Below are positions 16,308 to 25,000 of a stretch of DNA of 64,000 nucleotides, piece by piece (position 1 is the stretch's first letter; the number at the start of each line of letters is the position of its first letter). The notes under the pieces were generated by a model that saw only the letters and a program-made list of their open reading frames with translations, searched no databases and was not told the origin of the DNA. The stretch is from Phyllobacterium sp. OV277 (GTDB lineage Bacteria; Pseudomonadota; Alphaproteobacteria; Rhizobiales; Rhizobiaceae): NCBI RefSeq assembly GCF_900104355.1, contig NZ_FNIY01000001.1, forward strand, positions 1,054,001 to 1,118,000, written 5' to 3'. A program made the position numbers and the translations under genes.

Positions 16308-17849
16308 TCACTTGGAAGCCAGCTCCATAACTTTTACCTGGGTTGCTTCATCCCGATCCAGAAAGCCGGTGACGCGGCCCTCATGCATCACCATGATCCG
16401 GTCACTCATGCCGAGAACCTCAGGCATTTCAGACGAGATCATGATGACGGCGACGCCCTGCTTGGCGAGTTCGGAGACAAGGCGGTGGATTTCCGCCTTG
16501 GCGCCGACATCGATGCCACGCGTCGGTTCATCGAGAATGAGAATTTTCGGATTTGTCAGCAGCCAGCGGCCGATCAACACCTTTTGCTGATTGCCACCGG
16601 AAAGATTTTCCACCCGCTCCTGCAGATTCGGCGTCTTGACCCTGAGCTTGTCACTCATGACCTTGCAGGCTGCCGAAATTTCCTTCTCCGCGACAAAGCC
16701 GAATTTGACAAAGCGGTCCTGCAACACCGCAATCTGCATATTTTCAAGAACATCGAGAATGAGCAGGCAGCCGGTTTCCTTGCGGTCTTCCGTAATAAAC
16801 GCCATGCCGTGCTGGATCGCCTGATTGGGTGAAGACATGGCAACTGATTTGCCGTTGATGGTAATTGAACCTGATGTCGCTGGCGTCACGCCAAAAATGG
16901 TTTCGGCCACATTGGACCGGCCTGAACCAACAAGACCGGCAATGCCAAGAATCTCGCCTGCCCGCACATCAAAGGAAACACCGGAGAACACACCCTTCAG
17001 CACAAGGTCTTTCACCGAAAGAACAACGTCGCCAATGGGCACGATCTCCTTCGGAAACATCTGGGTAATCTCGCGCCCGACCATCATTTTGATAATGTCA
17101 TCGCGCGTCACATCCGTAGACGCGTGCGTGCCGATATAACGGCCATCGCGAAACACCGAAAATTCATCGGCGATCTCGAACAGCTCATTCATCTTATGGG
17201 TGATGTAGACAATGCCGATCCCCTGACTGCGCAGGTTACGAATAATCTCGAACAGATGCGCAACCTCGCGCTCGGTCAGCGCCGAGGTCGGTTCATCCAT
17301 GATCAGCACATCGGATTCGTAGGAGACCGCCTTGGCAATCTCGACCATCTGCCGGTTGGCCACGCTGAGATCACGCACCTGCGATTCCGGATCAAGCGCG
17401 ATGTTCAGCCGCGTGAAGAGATCGGCCGTCATTTCGAACATCTTGCCGTGATCGACAAAGCCGAACATGTTTTTCGGCTCGCGCCGAATCCAGATATTTT
17501 CGGCCACCGTCATAAACGGCATCAGGTTCAATTCCTGATGGATCATGGCAATGCCGTTCTCTAGCGCATCCAGTGGAGATTTCAAACGGATCGGCAGGCC
17601 CTTCAGAAAGACTTCGCCCTGATCCGGAACATATATTCCGGCAAGGATTTTCATCAGTGTGGATTTACCGGCGCCGTTCTCGCCCATCAGCGCATGCACA
17701 GTGCCGCGCTTCAAACGGAACGACACATCATCCAGCGCCAGAACGCCGGGAAATTCCTTGCGGATATTTTCAACATTGAGCAGATATTCGGCCTTCGGCA
17801 CCGCACCACTGGCGCGCACCGCAGCCATAGTCGTTGGGCTGACTGCCAT
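16308..17849 (-). CDS. iatA: Inositol ABC importer, double ATPase (IatA-like)
   Basis: A 513-residue sugar-type ABC ATPase with two nucleotide-binding domains. The first has Walker [10 protein letters not shown], and Walker [11 protein letters not shown]; the second has a degenerate Walker A (GLVGSGRSN) but intact [15 protein letters not shown] and [19 protein letters not shown], the usual asymmetry of RbsA/AraG-type proteins. The start at 17849 is chosen because GGGGAGGAG lies just upstream; the frame runs 16 codons further. It follows the binding-protein gene by 76 bases and energises the IatP permease. Confidence 0.9.
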   Translation of the reverse strand: MAVSPTTMAAVRASGAVPKAEYLLNVENIRKEFPGVLALDDVSFRLKRGTVHALMGENGAGKSTLMKILAGIYVPDQGEVFLKGLPIRLKSPLDALENGIAMIHQELNLMPFMTVAENIWIRREPKNMFGFVDHGKMFEMTADLFTRLNIALDPESQVRDLSVANRQMVEIAKAVSYESDVLIMDEPTSALTEREVAHLFEIIRNLRSQGIGIVYITHKMNELFEIADEFSVFRDGRYIGTHASTDVTRDDIIKMMVGREITQMFPKEIVPIGDVVLSVKDLVLKGVFSGVSFDVRAGEILGIAGLVGSGRSNVAETIFGVTPATSGSITINGKSVAMSSPNQAIQHGMAFITEDRKETGCLLILDVLENMQIAVLQDRFVKFGFVAEKEISAACKVMSDKLRVKTPNLQERVENLSGGNQQKVLIGRWLLTNPKILILDEPTRGIDVGAKAEIHRLVSELAKQGVAVIMISSEMPEVLGMSDRIMVMHEGRVTGFLDRDEATQVKVMELASK

Positions 17850-17925
17850 AATCGTCTCCTCCCCGAGACATTGATCAGAGGCCGGACCGCGCCCCAAGGC
17901 GCGATCCGTTGCAAGGCGCTATGCC

Positions 17926-18855
17926 TTAGTTCTTGGACTGGTATTTCGACAGATTGTCCGGGGTGACGAGTTCGAACGGGATGTAGACTTTCGCCTCAAC
18001 CTTGTCGCCCTTCGACAACTTCAATGCTGCGTCAACCGCACCCTTGCCCTGACCAGCGGCATTCTGGAACACCGTCACATCGAGATCGCCAGCGGCCATG
18101 GCTGCAAGCGCATCCTGCGTTGCGTCAACACCGGCAACAACAACCGTATCCATCTTGCGACCGGCAGCCTTGAGCGCTTGAATTGCACCAATCGCCATTT
18201 CATCATTGTTGGAGATAACCGCATCGAATTCCAGACCGGCGGAGAGCCAGTTGGTCATCAGGTCGGCGCCCTGCGTACGGGACCAGTTGGCAGTCTGCTC
18301 TTCAACGATCTTGAGGCCCTTGCATTCGTCGGTAGCGATAACGTCGTGAATGTCCTTTGTGCGCTGGCGCGCGGCCTGATTGGACAATTCGCCCATCATG
18401 ACGACGATCTTGCCCTTGCCCTTCAGAAGCTTGCAGACTTCCTTGGTTTCAAGCGTACCGGACTCCACTTCATTCGAAGCAACAAAAGCCTGCTTGGCAG
18501 GAAGTTCGTTCACGTTGACAGGTTCGCGATTGACATAAACAAGCGGAATACCGGCCGCTGTTGCCAGCTTCGACATGGCGGCAGTCGCATCCGTGTCCAC
18601 CGCATTGATGATGATGGCATCGACCTTGGAAGCAATAAAGTTCTGGATCTGGCTCTGCTGCTTGGCAACGTCGTTCTGCGCGTCCTCCACTTGCAGCGTC
18701 ACGCCATCCAGCGTCTTGGCATAGTCCTGCATGCCATTGCGCAGAACCGTCAGGAAGTTATCGTCAAACTGCGCCATCGACACGCCAATATTGGCGGCAA
18801 GTGCCGATGTGCTCATCAAGGCTGAAACAGCCATAGTCAAAATCAGCTTCTTCAT
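17926..18855 (-). CDS. ibpA: Inositol ABC importer, periplasmic binding protein (IbpA-like)
   Basis: A 309-residue periplasmic sugar-binding protein of the RbsB/Peripla_BP_4 family. A signal peptide (MKKLILTMAVSALMSTSALA) is followed by ANIGVSMAQFDDNFLTVLRN. The domain hinge segments SNNDEMAIGAIQALKAAG and VAGVDATQDALAAMAAG are typical. The start at 18855 has GGAGGAGAA directly upstream. It is first in the importer operon; the region in front holds a candidate IolR site. myo-Inositol as ligand is inferred from the neighbours. Confidence 0.88.
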   Translation of the reverse strand: MKKLILTMAVSALMSTSALAANIGVSMAQFDDNFLTVLRNGMQDYAKTLDGVTLQVEDAQNDVAKQQSQIQNFIASKVDAIIINAVDTDATAAMSKLATAAGIPLVYVNREPVNVNELPAKQAFVASNEVESGTLETKEVCKLLKGKGKIVVMMGELSNQAARQRTKDIHDVIATDECKGLKIVEEQTANWSRTQGADLMTNWLSAGLEFDAVISNNDEMAIGAIQALKAAGRKMDTVVVAGVDATQDALAAMAAGDLDVTVFQNAAGQGKGAVDAALKLSKGDKVEAKVYIPFELVTPDNLSKYQSKN

Positions 18856-19240
18856 TTCTTCTCCTCCACATGGTGCCCGGCCACACCGTCCTGATCCGGA
18901 AGCTCCGCGAACGTCGGCATCGTAGCCATGCAACCCCTGCTGCCAGCGATACCTCTGCCCCTAGAGTGCGCGAAACGCCGCGCAAACTTTTTCTGGACTT
19001 GTCATACGGAATATAAAAACCGTTGCATCCAGTTTCTGAAATATTTATTCCATTTTCCGAAGAAGGCGTCAAGCGCGATTCCAACAGCCCAGATCACAAA
19101 AACGGGTTGTTCGGGCAAGTTCCTCACCAACCCGGCTGGGACAACGGCACTTTGTTCGATGGGGAATTATTTTGCACTGCTGTGCAGTTTCTGGATGACG
19201 CCCGAGACGCGCAGCAGGAGCGCGGGAGGTCACCAGAAAC
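18856..19240. other. Non-coding leader and promoter region of the inositol importer
   Basis: About 385 bases without a convincing gene between the importer binding-protein gene and the terminator of the iolI-like gene. It contains an AT-rich stretch (19010-19060) with the operator candidate at 19038-19057. The rest, including the long 5' part of the presumed leader, shows nothing I recognise. Confidence 0.5.
19038..19057. promoter_or_regulatory. Possible IolR operator upstream of the inositol importer
   Basis: GAAATATTTATTCC (19038-19051) is one base from GGAA-N6-TTCC and its right half continues as TTATTCCATTTTC, the same 13 bases found in the iolR-iolY region at 12521-12533. It lies about 185 bases before the binding-protein start. 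Confidence 0.42.
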
Positions 19241-19244
19241 CAAA

Positions 19245-19286
19245 AAAGAATCACGGAACGATCCGGATATTCGTCCGGATCGTTCC
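19245..19286 (-). terminator. Rho-independent terminator of the iolI-like gene
   Basis: A perfect 13-bp stem, GGAACGATCCGGA (19255-19267) with TCCGGATCGTTCC (19274-19286) and a 6-base loop, is followed on the minus strand by a T-rich tail (TTCTTTTTTGG). It lies 21 bases after the stop codon of the 19308-20135 gene. Confidence 0.88.
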
Positions 19287-19307
19287 TGTAAGGATAAGAC
19301 CGGGCGA

Positions 19308-20135
19308 TCAAGCCAGGTGGTGCCGGATCAGGGCAATGCTCTCGGACAAGGCAGCGGCAGGTTTCTCAAGCGCCTGCACTTCCTCGGCAAATGGTTCGAA
19401 TGAGAACAGACCTGTGTACCCCGCATCCAGAAGCGCCCGGATTTGTGCGACATTGCCAAGACGATCCTGTGCATCGACAAGCACCCGGTGCGAATCGCGC
19501 ATATCGCTGACCGATACGGAGGCGTCCGTCACCCCGGATATGTGGACAAGACCAGTCCATTCGGGGAAAAGTGCCGGTTCTCCGGCAAGATGGTGGTGAA
19601 ATGTATCATGAACGACGCGGAAAGTGCCCTGCCCGTCTACGTCCTTGATGGCTTCCACAGCCTCCCGCTTTGAGCGCAGCGAGCAGATTTCAAAGCCAAG
19701 CGGTTCAACAAATCCTTTCAAACCGCGCTCGTTCAGAATAGGCAACAAAGCTTTCAACGCGACCCGCAGATTGGCCTGCCGTTCACCGTCCTTCTGGCCG
19801 CTGCCATCATTGACAGGCACCAGAACCAGAGCAGCAGCGCCAGCTTCGCGGGCGTAATCGGCAAGTGTAATGGCTTCCTGTTCGCGCTCAGGCGTCCATT
19901 CGTTGAAGCGCTGCAAGGCATTGATTGTTGCAATCTTCACACCGACCTCTGCGGCTTGCGCACGAATCTCCGCTGCCGGCGTTCCATCAATAATGGCATT
20001 GCCTGACAGATCGTTGCGGATTTCGACATCCTGCAAATCGAGAGAGCGCGCCAGTTGGAAAAACGCCTGCGGCCGCAAATTGGGCGTGACCATATGATTG
20101 ATTGCAAAAACCGGTGCGGAACGTGTCGCGCTCAT
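19308..20135 (-). CDS. iolI: Sugar-phosphate-isomerase-like TIM barrel, probable inosose isomerase (IolI-like)
   Basis: A 275-residue xylose-isomerase-like TIM-barrel protein. Segments with metal-binding character are GFVEPLGFE, VVHDTFHHHLAG and HISGV, and the protein ends with FSFEPFAEEV; these fit IolI-type 2-keto-myo-inositol isomerases, which interconvert inosose isomers. The start follows CTGGGAATGA-type sequence rather than a strong ribosome site (CAGGAGATTTT-like GGAGAT lies upstream). It is downstream of the LacI regulator on the same strand with a CTATCA/TGATAG palindrome between them, which ties it to the mocDEF regulon. Rhizopine-related MocC-type activity is an alternative. Confidence 0.72.
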   Translation of the reverse strand: MSATRSAPVFAINHMVTPNLRPQAFFQLARSLDLQDVEIRNDLSGNAIIDGTPAAEIRAQAAEVGVKIATINALQRFNEWTPEREQEAITLADYAREAGAAALVLVPVNDGSGQKDGERQANLRVALKALLPILNERGLKGFVEPLGFEICSLRSKREAVEAIKDVDGQGTFRVVHDTFHHHLAGEPALFPEWTGLVHISGVTDASVSVSDMRDSHRVLVDAQDRLGNVAQIRALLDAGYTGLFSFEPFAEEVQALEKPAAALSESIALIRHHLA

Positions 20136-20232
20136 CCGAAAATCTCCTGGGAATGAAATGTCAGCGCATTGTAGGCGCCGCGCGAAACATCTGTTCCATT
20201 GCCCGGCCAGTCAATTGCCCGCAAACCAAAAA

Positions 20233-20248
20233 CTATCATTTCTGATAG
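20233..20248. promoter_or_regulatory. LacI-type operator candidate upstream of the iolI-like gene
   Basis: CTATCATTTCTGATAG is a perfect inverted repeat (CTATCA and TGATAG, 4-base centre), made of the same hexamers that are clustered in front of the lacI and mocD genes at 21303-21363. It lies about 100 bases before the iolI-like start. Confidence 0.6.
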
Positions 20249-20258
20249 ATTCAGTGAA

Positions 20259-21290
20259 TTAGATGTTCTCCGGCAGGTAAATATCGAACGGCAGGAAGGT
20301 TTGCCCGGGCGCGTTGGCCGCGCCCGATTCAATGGCGTGACCCATCAACTCCACCAATTCGCGGCAGAGACGCGGCAGGGGTGTCGCAATTGCCATCGTC
20401 GCTACATTATCCGCCAATGCAGCGCGGGATTCCGGCGTAATTTCATTGCAGATCATGACAGGCGGCTCAGGCAAATCACTCTGGCGTAGCGCTGCAATCG
20501 CCCCTTCCATGCCACCACCGGCAACATAACAACCCACCAAATCCGGGTGATGCTCCAAGAGATTGAGCATTGCTTCATGGGTGATCTGGCGCGTCTCCAG
20601 ATTGATCAGTGTATCAAGCACGGTAAAATCTGGCGCTTCCTCCCGGAAGAACGAGCGGAAACCAATTTCCCGAAGTTCGTGCCCTTGAAAACGATGGCTC
20701 CCGACGAAGATGGCGACTTTGCCCGGACGGCGCGCTGCCTTGGCGATCATCCATGCCGCCGTGCGCCCGACCTTGCGATTGTTCAGACCGACATATCCTT
20801 CCCGCACCCCGGCCGCAAAATCAGAAAGCAGCGAGAACACGGCTATCCCCTTGGCTTTCAACGCGTCAATCGCCATGGTGATCGCCGGATGATCTGGGGC
20901 GACAAGCGCAATTGACTGCGTGCGTCCGGCCAGTGATTTCAGCTTGGCGATAATATCCTCAGGCGCCAGCGAGGGACAGAAATCGACCACCGGTACCCCG
21001 CGAAAATGCGGCGCCGCATTCACCGCCACATCAATTTCCCTTGCAAATTCCTGATAGAAATATTGGCCTGATTTTTGCAGGAGAAAACCCAGCCTATATT
21101 CCGGCAATTCCTGCCGCATCCGCTGACGGATTAGCCCGGCCGCATGATAACCAATGCTGTTTGCCGCCTCGTAAACGCGGCGCGCCGTTTCCTCACGTAC
21201 CGGCAGGCGATTGTTGAGCACGCGATCCACTGTCGCAACACTGACACCGGAAACCCGGGCTAGATCAGCAATTGTCGGTCTGTTTGCCAT
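20259..21290 (-). CDS. LacI-family transcriptional regulator of the moc/iolI region
   Basis: A 343-residue repressor-type protein: an N-terminal LacI helix-turn-helix with hinge (PTIADLARVSGVSVATVDRVLNNR) and a periplasmic-binding-protein-like effector domain (about 60-340; SIALVAPDHPAITMAIDALK, GCYVAGGGMEGAIAALRQ). It is divergent from the mocD-like gene, and the space between holds several TGATAG/CTATCA palindromes that are the likely binding sites. The effector is unknown; given the neighbours, a methylated inosamine or inosose is plausible. Confidence 0.9.
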   Translation of the reverse strand: MANRPTIADLARVSGVSVATVDRVLNNRLPVREETARRVYEAANSIGYHAAGLIRQRMRQELPEYRLGFLLQKSGQYFYQEFAREIDVAVNAAPHFRGVPVVDFCPSLAPEDIIAKLKSLAGRTQSIALVAPDHPAITMAIDALKAKGIAVFSLLSDFAAGVREGYVGLNNRKVGRTAAWMIAKAARRPGKVAIFVGSHRFQGHELREIGFRSFFREEAPDFTVLDTLINLETRQITHEAMLNLLEHHPDLVGCYVAGGGMEGAIAALRQSDLPEPPVMICNEITPESRAALADNVATMAIATPLPRLCRELVELMGHAIESGAANAPGQTFLPFDIYLPENI

Positions 21291-21302
21291 ATGCGCCTCA
21301 AA

Positions 21303-21363
21303 TGATAGATTCTATCATCAATTGATAGCATCAGATGATGGCTGATGATAGAATGTTATCATC
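21303..21363. promoter_or_regulatory. Cluster of LacI-type operators between lacI and mocD
   Basis: Three overlapping or adjacent palindromes are seen: TGATAGATTCTATCA (21303-21317), CTATCATCAATTGATAG (21312-21328) and GATGATAGAATGTTATCATC (21344-21363). All use the TGATAG/CTATCA hexamer pair. They fill the upstream region of both divergent genes, as expected for autoregulation plus control of mocD. Confidence 0.65.
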
Positions 21364-21455
21364 TGCCATTGAGCCAGAGCTGCCGCATCGGTACCCTTCC
21401 CTTGGAAATACGGAGGTCTTTAAACCTTCAGGCCAGAGGATTGGGAGGTCCTGTA

Positions 21456-22550
21456 ATGGACGCAATATTACCCGCAGCACGCGACTACAGCCTGATTGGG
21501 CGCGATTCACAACGTGCCGTTGAAACTGGCCTTGCCGCGGCGGAATGGTATCACACGGACGTTTCCCGCAAAGAAATGAAAGAGCTGATGAGGCGCGATG
21601 ACGGCCCAGCCATTCGCGACACGGCGATCTGGCTCAGCAGCATGGTTGTTCTGGCGGTACTTGGTGTTGTCCTGTGGGGCAGTATCTGGTGTGTCCCGTT
21701 CTTCCTCGCTTACGGTGTGCTTTATGGCTCGGCTTCCGATTCCCGCTGGCATGAATGCGGCCACGGCACAGCCTTCAAAACCCGCTGGATGAATGATGCG
21801 GTCTATCAGATCGCCTGTTTCATGATCATGCGCAATCCCGTGACATGGCGCTGGAGCCATGCCCGCCACCATACCGATACGGTTATCGTCGGCCGCGATC
21901 CGGAAATTGCGGTCATGCGCCCGCCCGATCTTTTGCGGCTCGTTCTGAACTTCTTTGGCATTCTCGATGCATGGCATGCGGTTGTCGATATGCTGCGCAA
22001 TGCTGCCGGTTTCGTCAGCGCCGAGGAAAAGACATTCATCCCCGAACAGGAGCAACCCAAGGCTGTCCGCATTGCCCGGATATGGCTGGCCATCTATATC
22101 GCGACCATTGCTTTGGCTCTTTATATGGGCTCGATCCTGCCCCTCGTGCTGATTGGCTTGCCCCGCCTTTATGGTGCATGGCATCACGTCCTGACCGGCC
22201 TGCTGCAGCATGGCGGCCTTGCCGATAATGTCGTGGACCACCGGCTCAACAGCCGCACAGTCCTCATGAATCCGGTCAGCCGGTTCATCTACTGGAACAT
22301 GAATTATCACGTGGAGCACCACATGTTTCCCATGGTGCCCTACCATGCATTGCCACGCCTGCACGCCATGATCAGGCACGACCTTCCTGCGCCCAATCCC
22401 GGCATTCTGGACGGCTACCGGGAAATGCTGCCGGCCTTCCTGCGCCAGTTGCGCAACGAAGACTATTATCTGCGCCGTGAACTGCCGCTGACCGCCAAGC
22501 CCTATCGCGACGAGTTTCATGGGGAAGCAGCGCGCGCCGCAACGCAATAA
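21456..22550 (+). CDS. mocD: MocD-like membrane desaturase/hydroxylase (rhizopine O-demethylation)
   Basis: A 364-residue integral membrane di-iron protein of the fatty-acid-desaturase family. Its three histidine boxes are H99ECGH, HARHH at 135-139 and HVEHH at 285-289, with hydrophobic segments before and between them. The start at 21456 is chosen for GGGAGG 9 bases upstream; the frame runs 37 codons further up through operator sequence. It is followed by a Rieske ferredoxin and a ferredoxin reductase, the mocDEF order described for rhizopine (3-O-methyl-scyllo-inosamine) catabolism in Sinorhizobium meliloti, where the set removes the O-methyl group. A different methoxy substrate cannot be excluded. 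Confidence 0.8.
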   Translation: MDAILPAARDYSLIGRDSQRAVETGLAAAEWYHTDVSRKEMKELMRRDDGPAIRDTAIWLSSMVVLAVLGVVLWGSIWCVPFFLAYGVLYGSASDSRWHECGHGTAFKTRWMNDAVYQIACFMIMRNPVTWRWSHARHHTDTVIVGRDPEIAVMRPPDLLRLVLNFFGILDAWHAVVDMLRNAAGFVSAEEKTFIPEQEQPKAVRIARIWLAIYIATIALALYMGSILPLVLIGLPRLYGAWHHVLTGLLQHGGLADNVVDHRLNSRTVLMNPVSRFIYWNMNYHVEHHMFPMVPYHALPRLHAMIRHDLPAPNPGILDGYREMLPAFLRQLRNEDYYLRRELPLTAKPYRDEFHGEAARAATQ

Positions 22551-22621
22551 GGTAAGTAAATACTTACATATAAGACCGATAGGCGGTGCTTTCTCAAGCT
22601 CTTACCAAAGGGAGGAAAACC

Positions 22622-22939
22622 ATGAGTGACTGGATAGAGGCCTGTACGGCTGACGATATCGACGAGGAGGATGTCATGCGATTTGATCACGAAGGCCGCA
22701 CCTTTGCCATCTATCGCAGCCCAGATGACGAGTTCTTCGCCACCGATGGACTTTGCACGCATGAGCATATTCATCTGGCCGACGGGCTTGTCATGGATGA
22801 CATCATCGAGTGCCCCAAACACAATGGCCGTTTCAATTACAAGACCGGACAGGCCAAAGGCGCGCCGGTCTGCGTTAATCTGAGAACCTATCCGGTAAAG
22901 GTGGAAGCGGGCAAAGTCCTCATCCAGTTGAGTCAATGA
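22622..22939 (+). CDS. mocE: MocE-like Rieske ferredoxin
   Basis: A 105-residue Rieske-type [2Fe-2S] ferredoxin. The cluster ligands are Cys45 and His47 (CTHEHIHL) and Cys64 and His67 (CPKHNGRF). The start is preceded by GGGAGG. It lies 71 bases after mocD and its stop overlaps the ATG of the reductase gene. It should carry electrons from the MocF-like reductase to the MocD-like oxygenase. Size and context match MocE of rhizopine catabolism. Confidence 0.85.
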   Translation: MSDWIEACTADDIDEEDVMRFDHEGRTFAIYRSPDDEFFATDGLCTHEHIHLADGLVMDDIIECPKHNGRFNYKTGQAKGAPVCVNLRTYPVKVEAGKVLIQLSQ

Positions 22940-24186
22940 CATCGGGGACATCGGGGACATCGGGCATGGTCATCATCGGCGCTGGCGAATGCGGTGTCCG
23001 TGCCGCCTTTGCTTTACGTGAAAATGGCTATGGAGGTTCGATCACTTTGGTTGGCGCTGAAAAGCATCTTCCCTATGAGCGCCCGCCTTTGTCCAAGGAC
23101 GCAATGATCTCTGAGGAACATCCCGCGCCGCGAACCATCGCAAGCGAACACCAATTCCTGGAGCGGAATATCAGCTTTTTGGCTGATACAGCAGTGACAG
23201 GAATTGACCGGAAGGCGAAGAAAGTCATCTTCGCAAACGGAAATAGTCTTGCCTATGACAAGGTCCTGCTCGCAACCGGAGCTATTCCCCGAATCCTGCC
23301 GCTGGCGGTGGAAAGCAAACATTGCACCTATCTGCGCAGCTATGACGATGCGCTTGCTATTCGCGCGCGCTTTCAACCGGGGGCAAACATTGCCATCATC
23401 GGTGGCGGCTTTATCGGGTTGGAACTTGCCGCCAGTGCGCGCAAACGCGGTGCTTCCGTGACCGTGCTTGAAACGCAGGCGCGGGTGCTGATGCGCGGCG
23501 TGCCGGAGGAAATCGCCAAAATTATTGCAGCCCGCCATGCCCAGGAGGGCGTGCATCTTCGCTGCGGGATCGAACTATCAGGAATTTCAGACAATGATGC
23601 GCGCGCCACGATCACCCTTGCCGACGGTGAGAGTCTGGAGGCGGATCTTGTCGTCATCGGCATTGGCGCTACACCGGTCACAGCACTTGCCGAAGCGGCA
23701 GGGCTTGAAATCGGCAATGGCATTATCGTCAATGAACACTTGCAGACTGATGACCCGGCAATCTTTGCCGCTGGTGATTGCTGTGCTTTCCCGCTCTCCA
23801 TCTATGGTGGCCGGCGCGTGCGGCTCGAAGCATGGCGTAACGCACAGGAACAGGGAACTCTGGCCGCGCGCAATATGCTGGGTCTTGCCGAGCCGCATCT
23901 GTCGGTTCCATGGTTCTGGTCTGATCAATATGATCTGGGGCTACAGGTGTCAGGGCTTGCCGACGAAGGCAGCACCATAATCCGTCGCGATCTCGGCGAT
24001 GACGCTTTCATTCTCTTCCATCTCGCATCGGACGGACGCCTTGTCGCCGCCAGCGGTATTGGTCCCGGCAATGCTGTTGCCCGGGATATCCGCCTCGCGG
24101 AAATGCTGATTGCGCGGCGCGCCTATCCTGATCCGGCACATCTTGCCGCGTCAGATATCAAACTCAAATCCTTACTCGCAGCTTGA
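22936..24186 (+). CDS. mocF: MocF-like FAD-dependent ferredoxin reductase
   Basis: A 416-residue pyridine-nucleotide-disulfide-oxidoreductase-type reductase: FAD motif VIIGAGECGVRAAFALRE near residue 12, NAD motif IIGGGFIGLELAASARKRGA near 150, and the second FAD motif IFAAGDCCAFP near 275, then a ferredoxin-reductase C-terminal domain. The ATG at 22936 overlaps the mocE stop (ATGA). The first codons sit in three tandem 9-base units (GACATCGGG), giving Thr-Ser-Gly repeats; a start at 22966 directly before VIIGAG is also possible. Confidence 0.85.
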   Translation: MTSGTSGTSGMVIIGAGECGVRAAFALRENGYGGSITLVGAEKHLPYERPPLSKDAMISEEHPAPRTIASEHQFLERNISFLADTAVTGIDRKAKKVIFANGNSLAYDKVLLATGAIPRILPLAVESKHCTYLRSYDDALAIRARFQPGANIAIIGGGFIGLELAASARKRGASVTVLETQARVLMRGVPEEIAKIIAARHAQEGVHLRCGIELSGISDNDARATITLADGESLEADLVVIGIGATPVTALAEAAGLEIGNGIIVNEHLQTDDPAIFAAGDCCAFPLSIYGGRRVRLEAWRNAQEQGTLAARNMLGLAEPHLSVPWFWSDQYDLGLQVSGLADEGSTIIRRDLGDDAFILFHLASDGRLVAASGIGPGNAVARDIRLAEMLIARRAYPDPAHLAASDIKLKSLLAA

Positions 24187-24198
24187 AAGATAACCGAT

Positions 24199-24996
24199 AT
24201 GGCCAATAAACGCCCCACGGTGGCAGACATTCTATCCATGAAGGGTCGCCGCCAGCTGACCATGCTGCGGGTTGAAACATTGGAGGAAGCCGAAGCCGCC
24301 GAGCGCGCACGCATTGACATCCTTTCGGTGCCACCCGCGCTTTTGACCCCTGTTTTTCGCGATGCGGCACCCAGTTGCTTCACCATCCCCGGTCTGGAGT
24401 ACGGAGATTTCGTCACGGCTGAAGATTATATGCGTGCAGCCTTTACCGCCTTGCGCGCTGGCGGTGACGCTGTCTATTGCGCTGCCAGCCTTTCCACTAT
24501 CCGGCGAATGCGCGATGAAGGCATTCCCGTTTGTGGCCATGTCGGCCTGATCCCCTCGAAAGCAACATGGACAGGCGGGTTCAAGGCAGTTGGCAAGACA
24601 GCCCAGAGCGCCCTCGATATCTGGCGCCAGACCAAGGCGCTGGAGGAGGCAGGTGCATTTGCCGCCGAGATTGAGGTCGTGCCTGTTGATGTCGCGACAG
24701 CCATCAGCGAGCGCACATCCATGTTCATGATTTCCATGGGTGCAGGCGCAGGCTGCGACGCCCAATATCTTTTCGCCGAGGATATTCTCGGATCAAACCG
24801 CGGCCACTATCCCCGCCATGCCAAGGTCTATCGCAATTTTTCCGCAGAATATGACCGCCTCCAGCAGGAAAGGGTCGCAGCCTTTTCCGAGTTTGTCGCA
24901 GACGTGCACGCAAAAACCTATCCGGGAGCCGAACATGTAGTTGGAATTCCGCATGACGAACTGGACCGTTTTCTGAAAGAGCTTCCTGGAGTTTGA
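24199..24996 (+). CDS. Divergent PanB (ketopantoate hydroxymethyltransferase)-fold protein
   Basis: A 265-residue PanB-family protein. Matches to the family are GHVGLIPSKATWTGGFKAVG (residues 113-132), EIEVVPVDVATAIS, where Glu159 aligns with the catalytic Glu of E. coli PanB, and ISMGAGAGCDAQYLFAEDIL. The two aspartates that bind magnesium in PanB (in GDSLGM and VADLPF) appear as DILSVPPAL and VYCAASL, so they are missing. Normal pantoate synthesis is therefore unlikely. It sits 12 bases after mocF and 4 bases before purU, so a role in moving a one-carbon unit between formaldehyde/tetrahydrofolate and another molecule is an attractive but untested guess. Confidence 0.72.
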   Translation: MANKRPTVADILSMKGRRQLTMLRVETLEEAEAAERARIDILSVPPALLTPVFRDAAPSCFTIPGLEYGDFVTAEDYMRAAFTALRAGGDAVYCAASLSTIRRMRDEGIPVCGHVGLIPSKATWTGGFKAVGKTAQSALDIWRQTKALEEAGAFAAEIEVVPVDVATAISERTSMFMISMGAGAGCDAQYLFAEDILGSNRGHYPRHAKVYRNFSAEYDRLQQERVAAFSEFVADVHAKTYPGAEHVVGIPHDELDRFLKELPGV

Positions 24997-25000
24997 ACCA

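Noticed and set aside
21507..22547. A 346-codon minus-strand frame
   Set aside because: It is antisense to the mocD-like gene; the three histidine boxes of mocD decide the strand.
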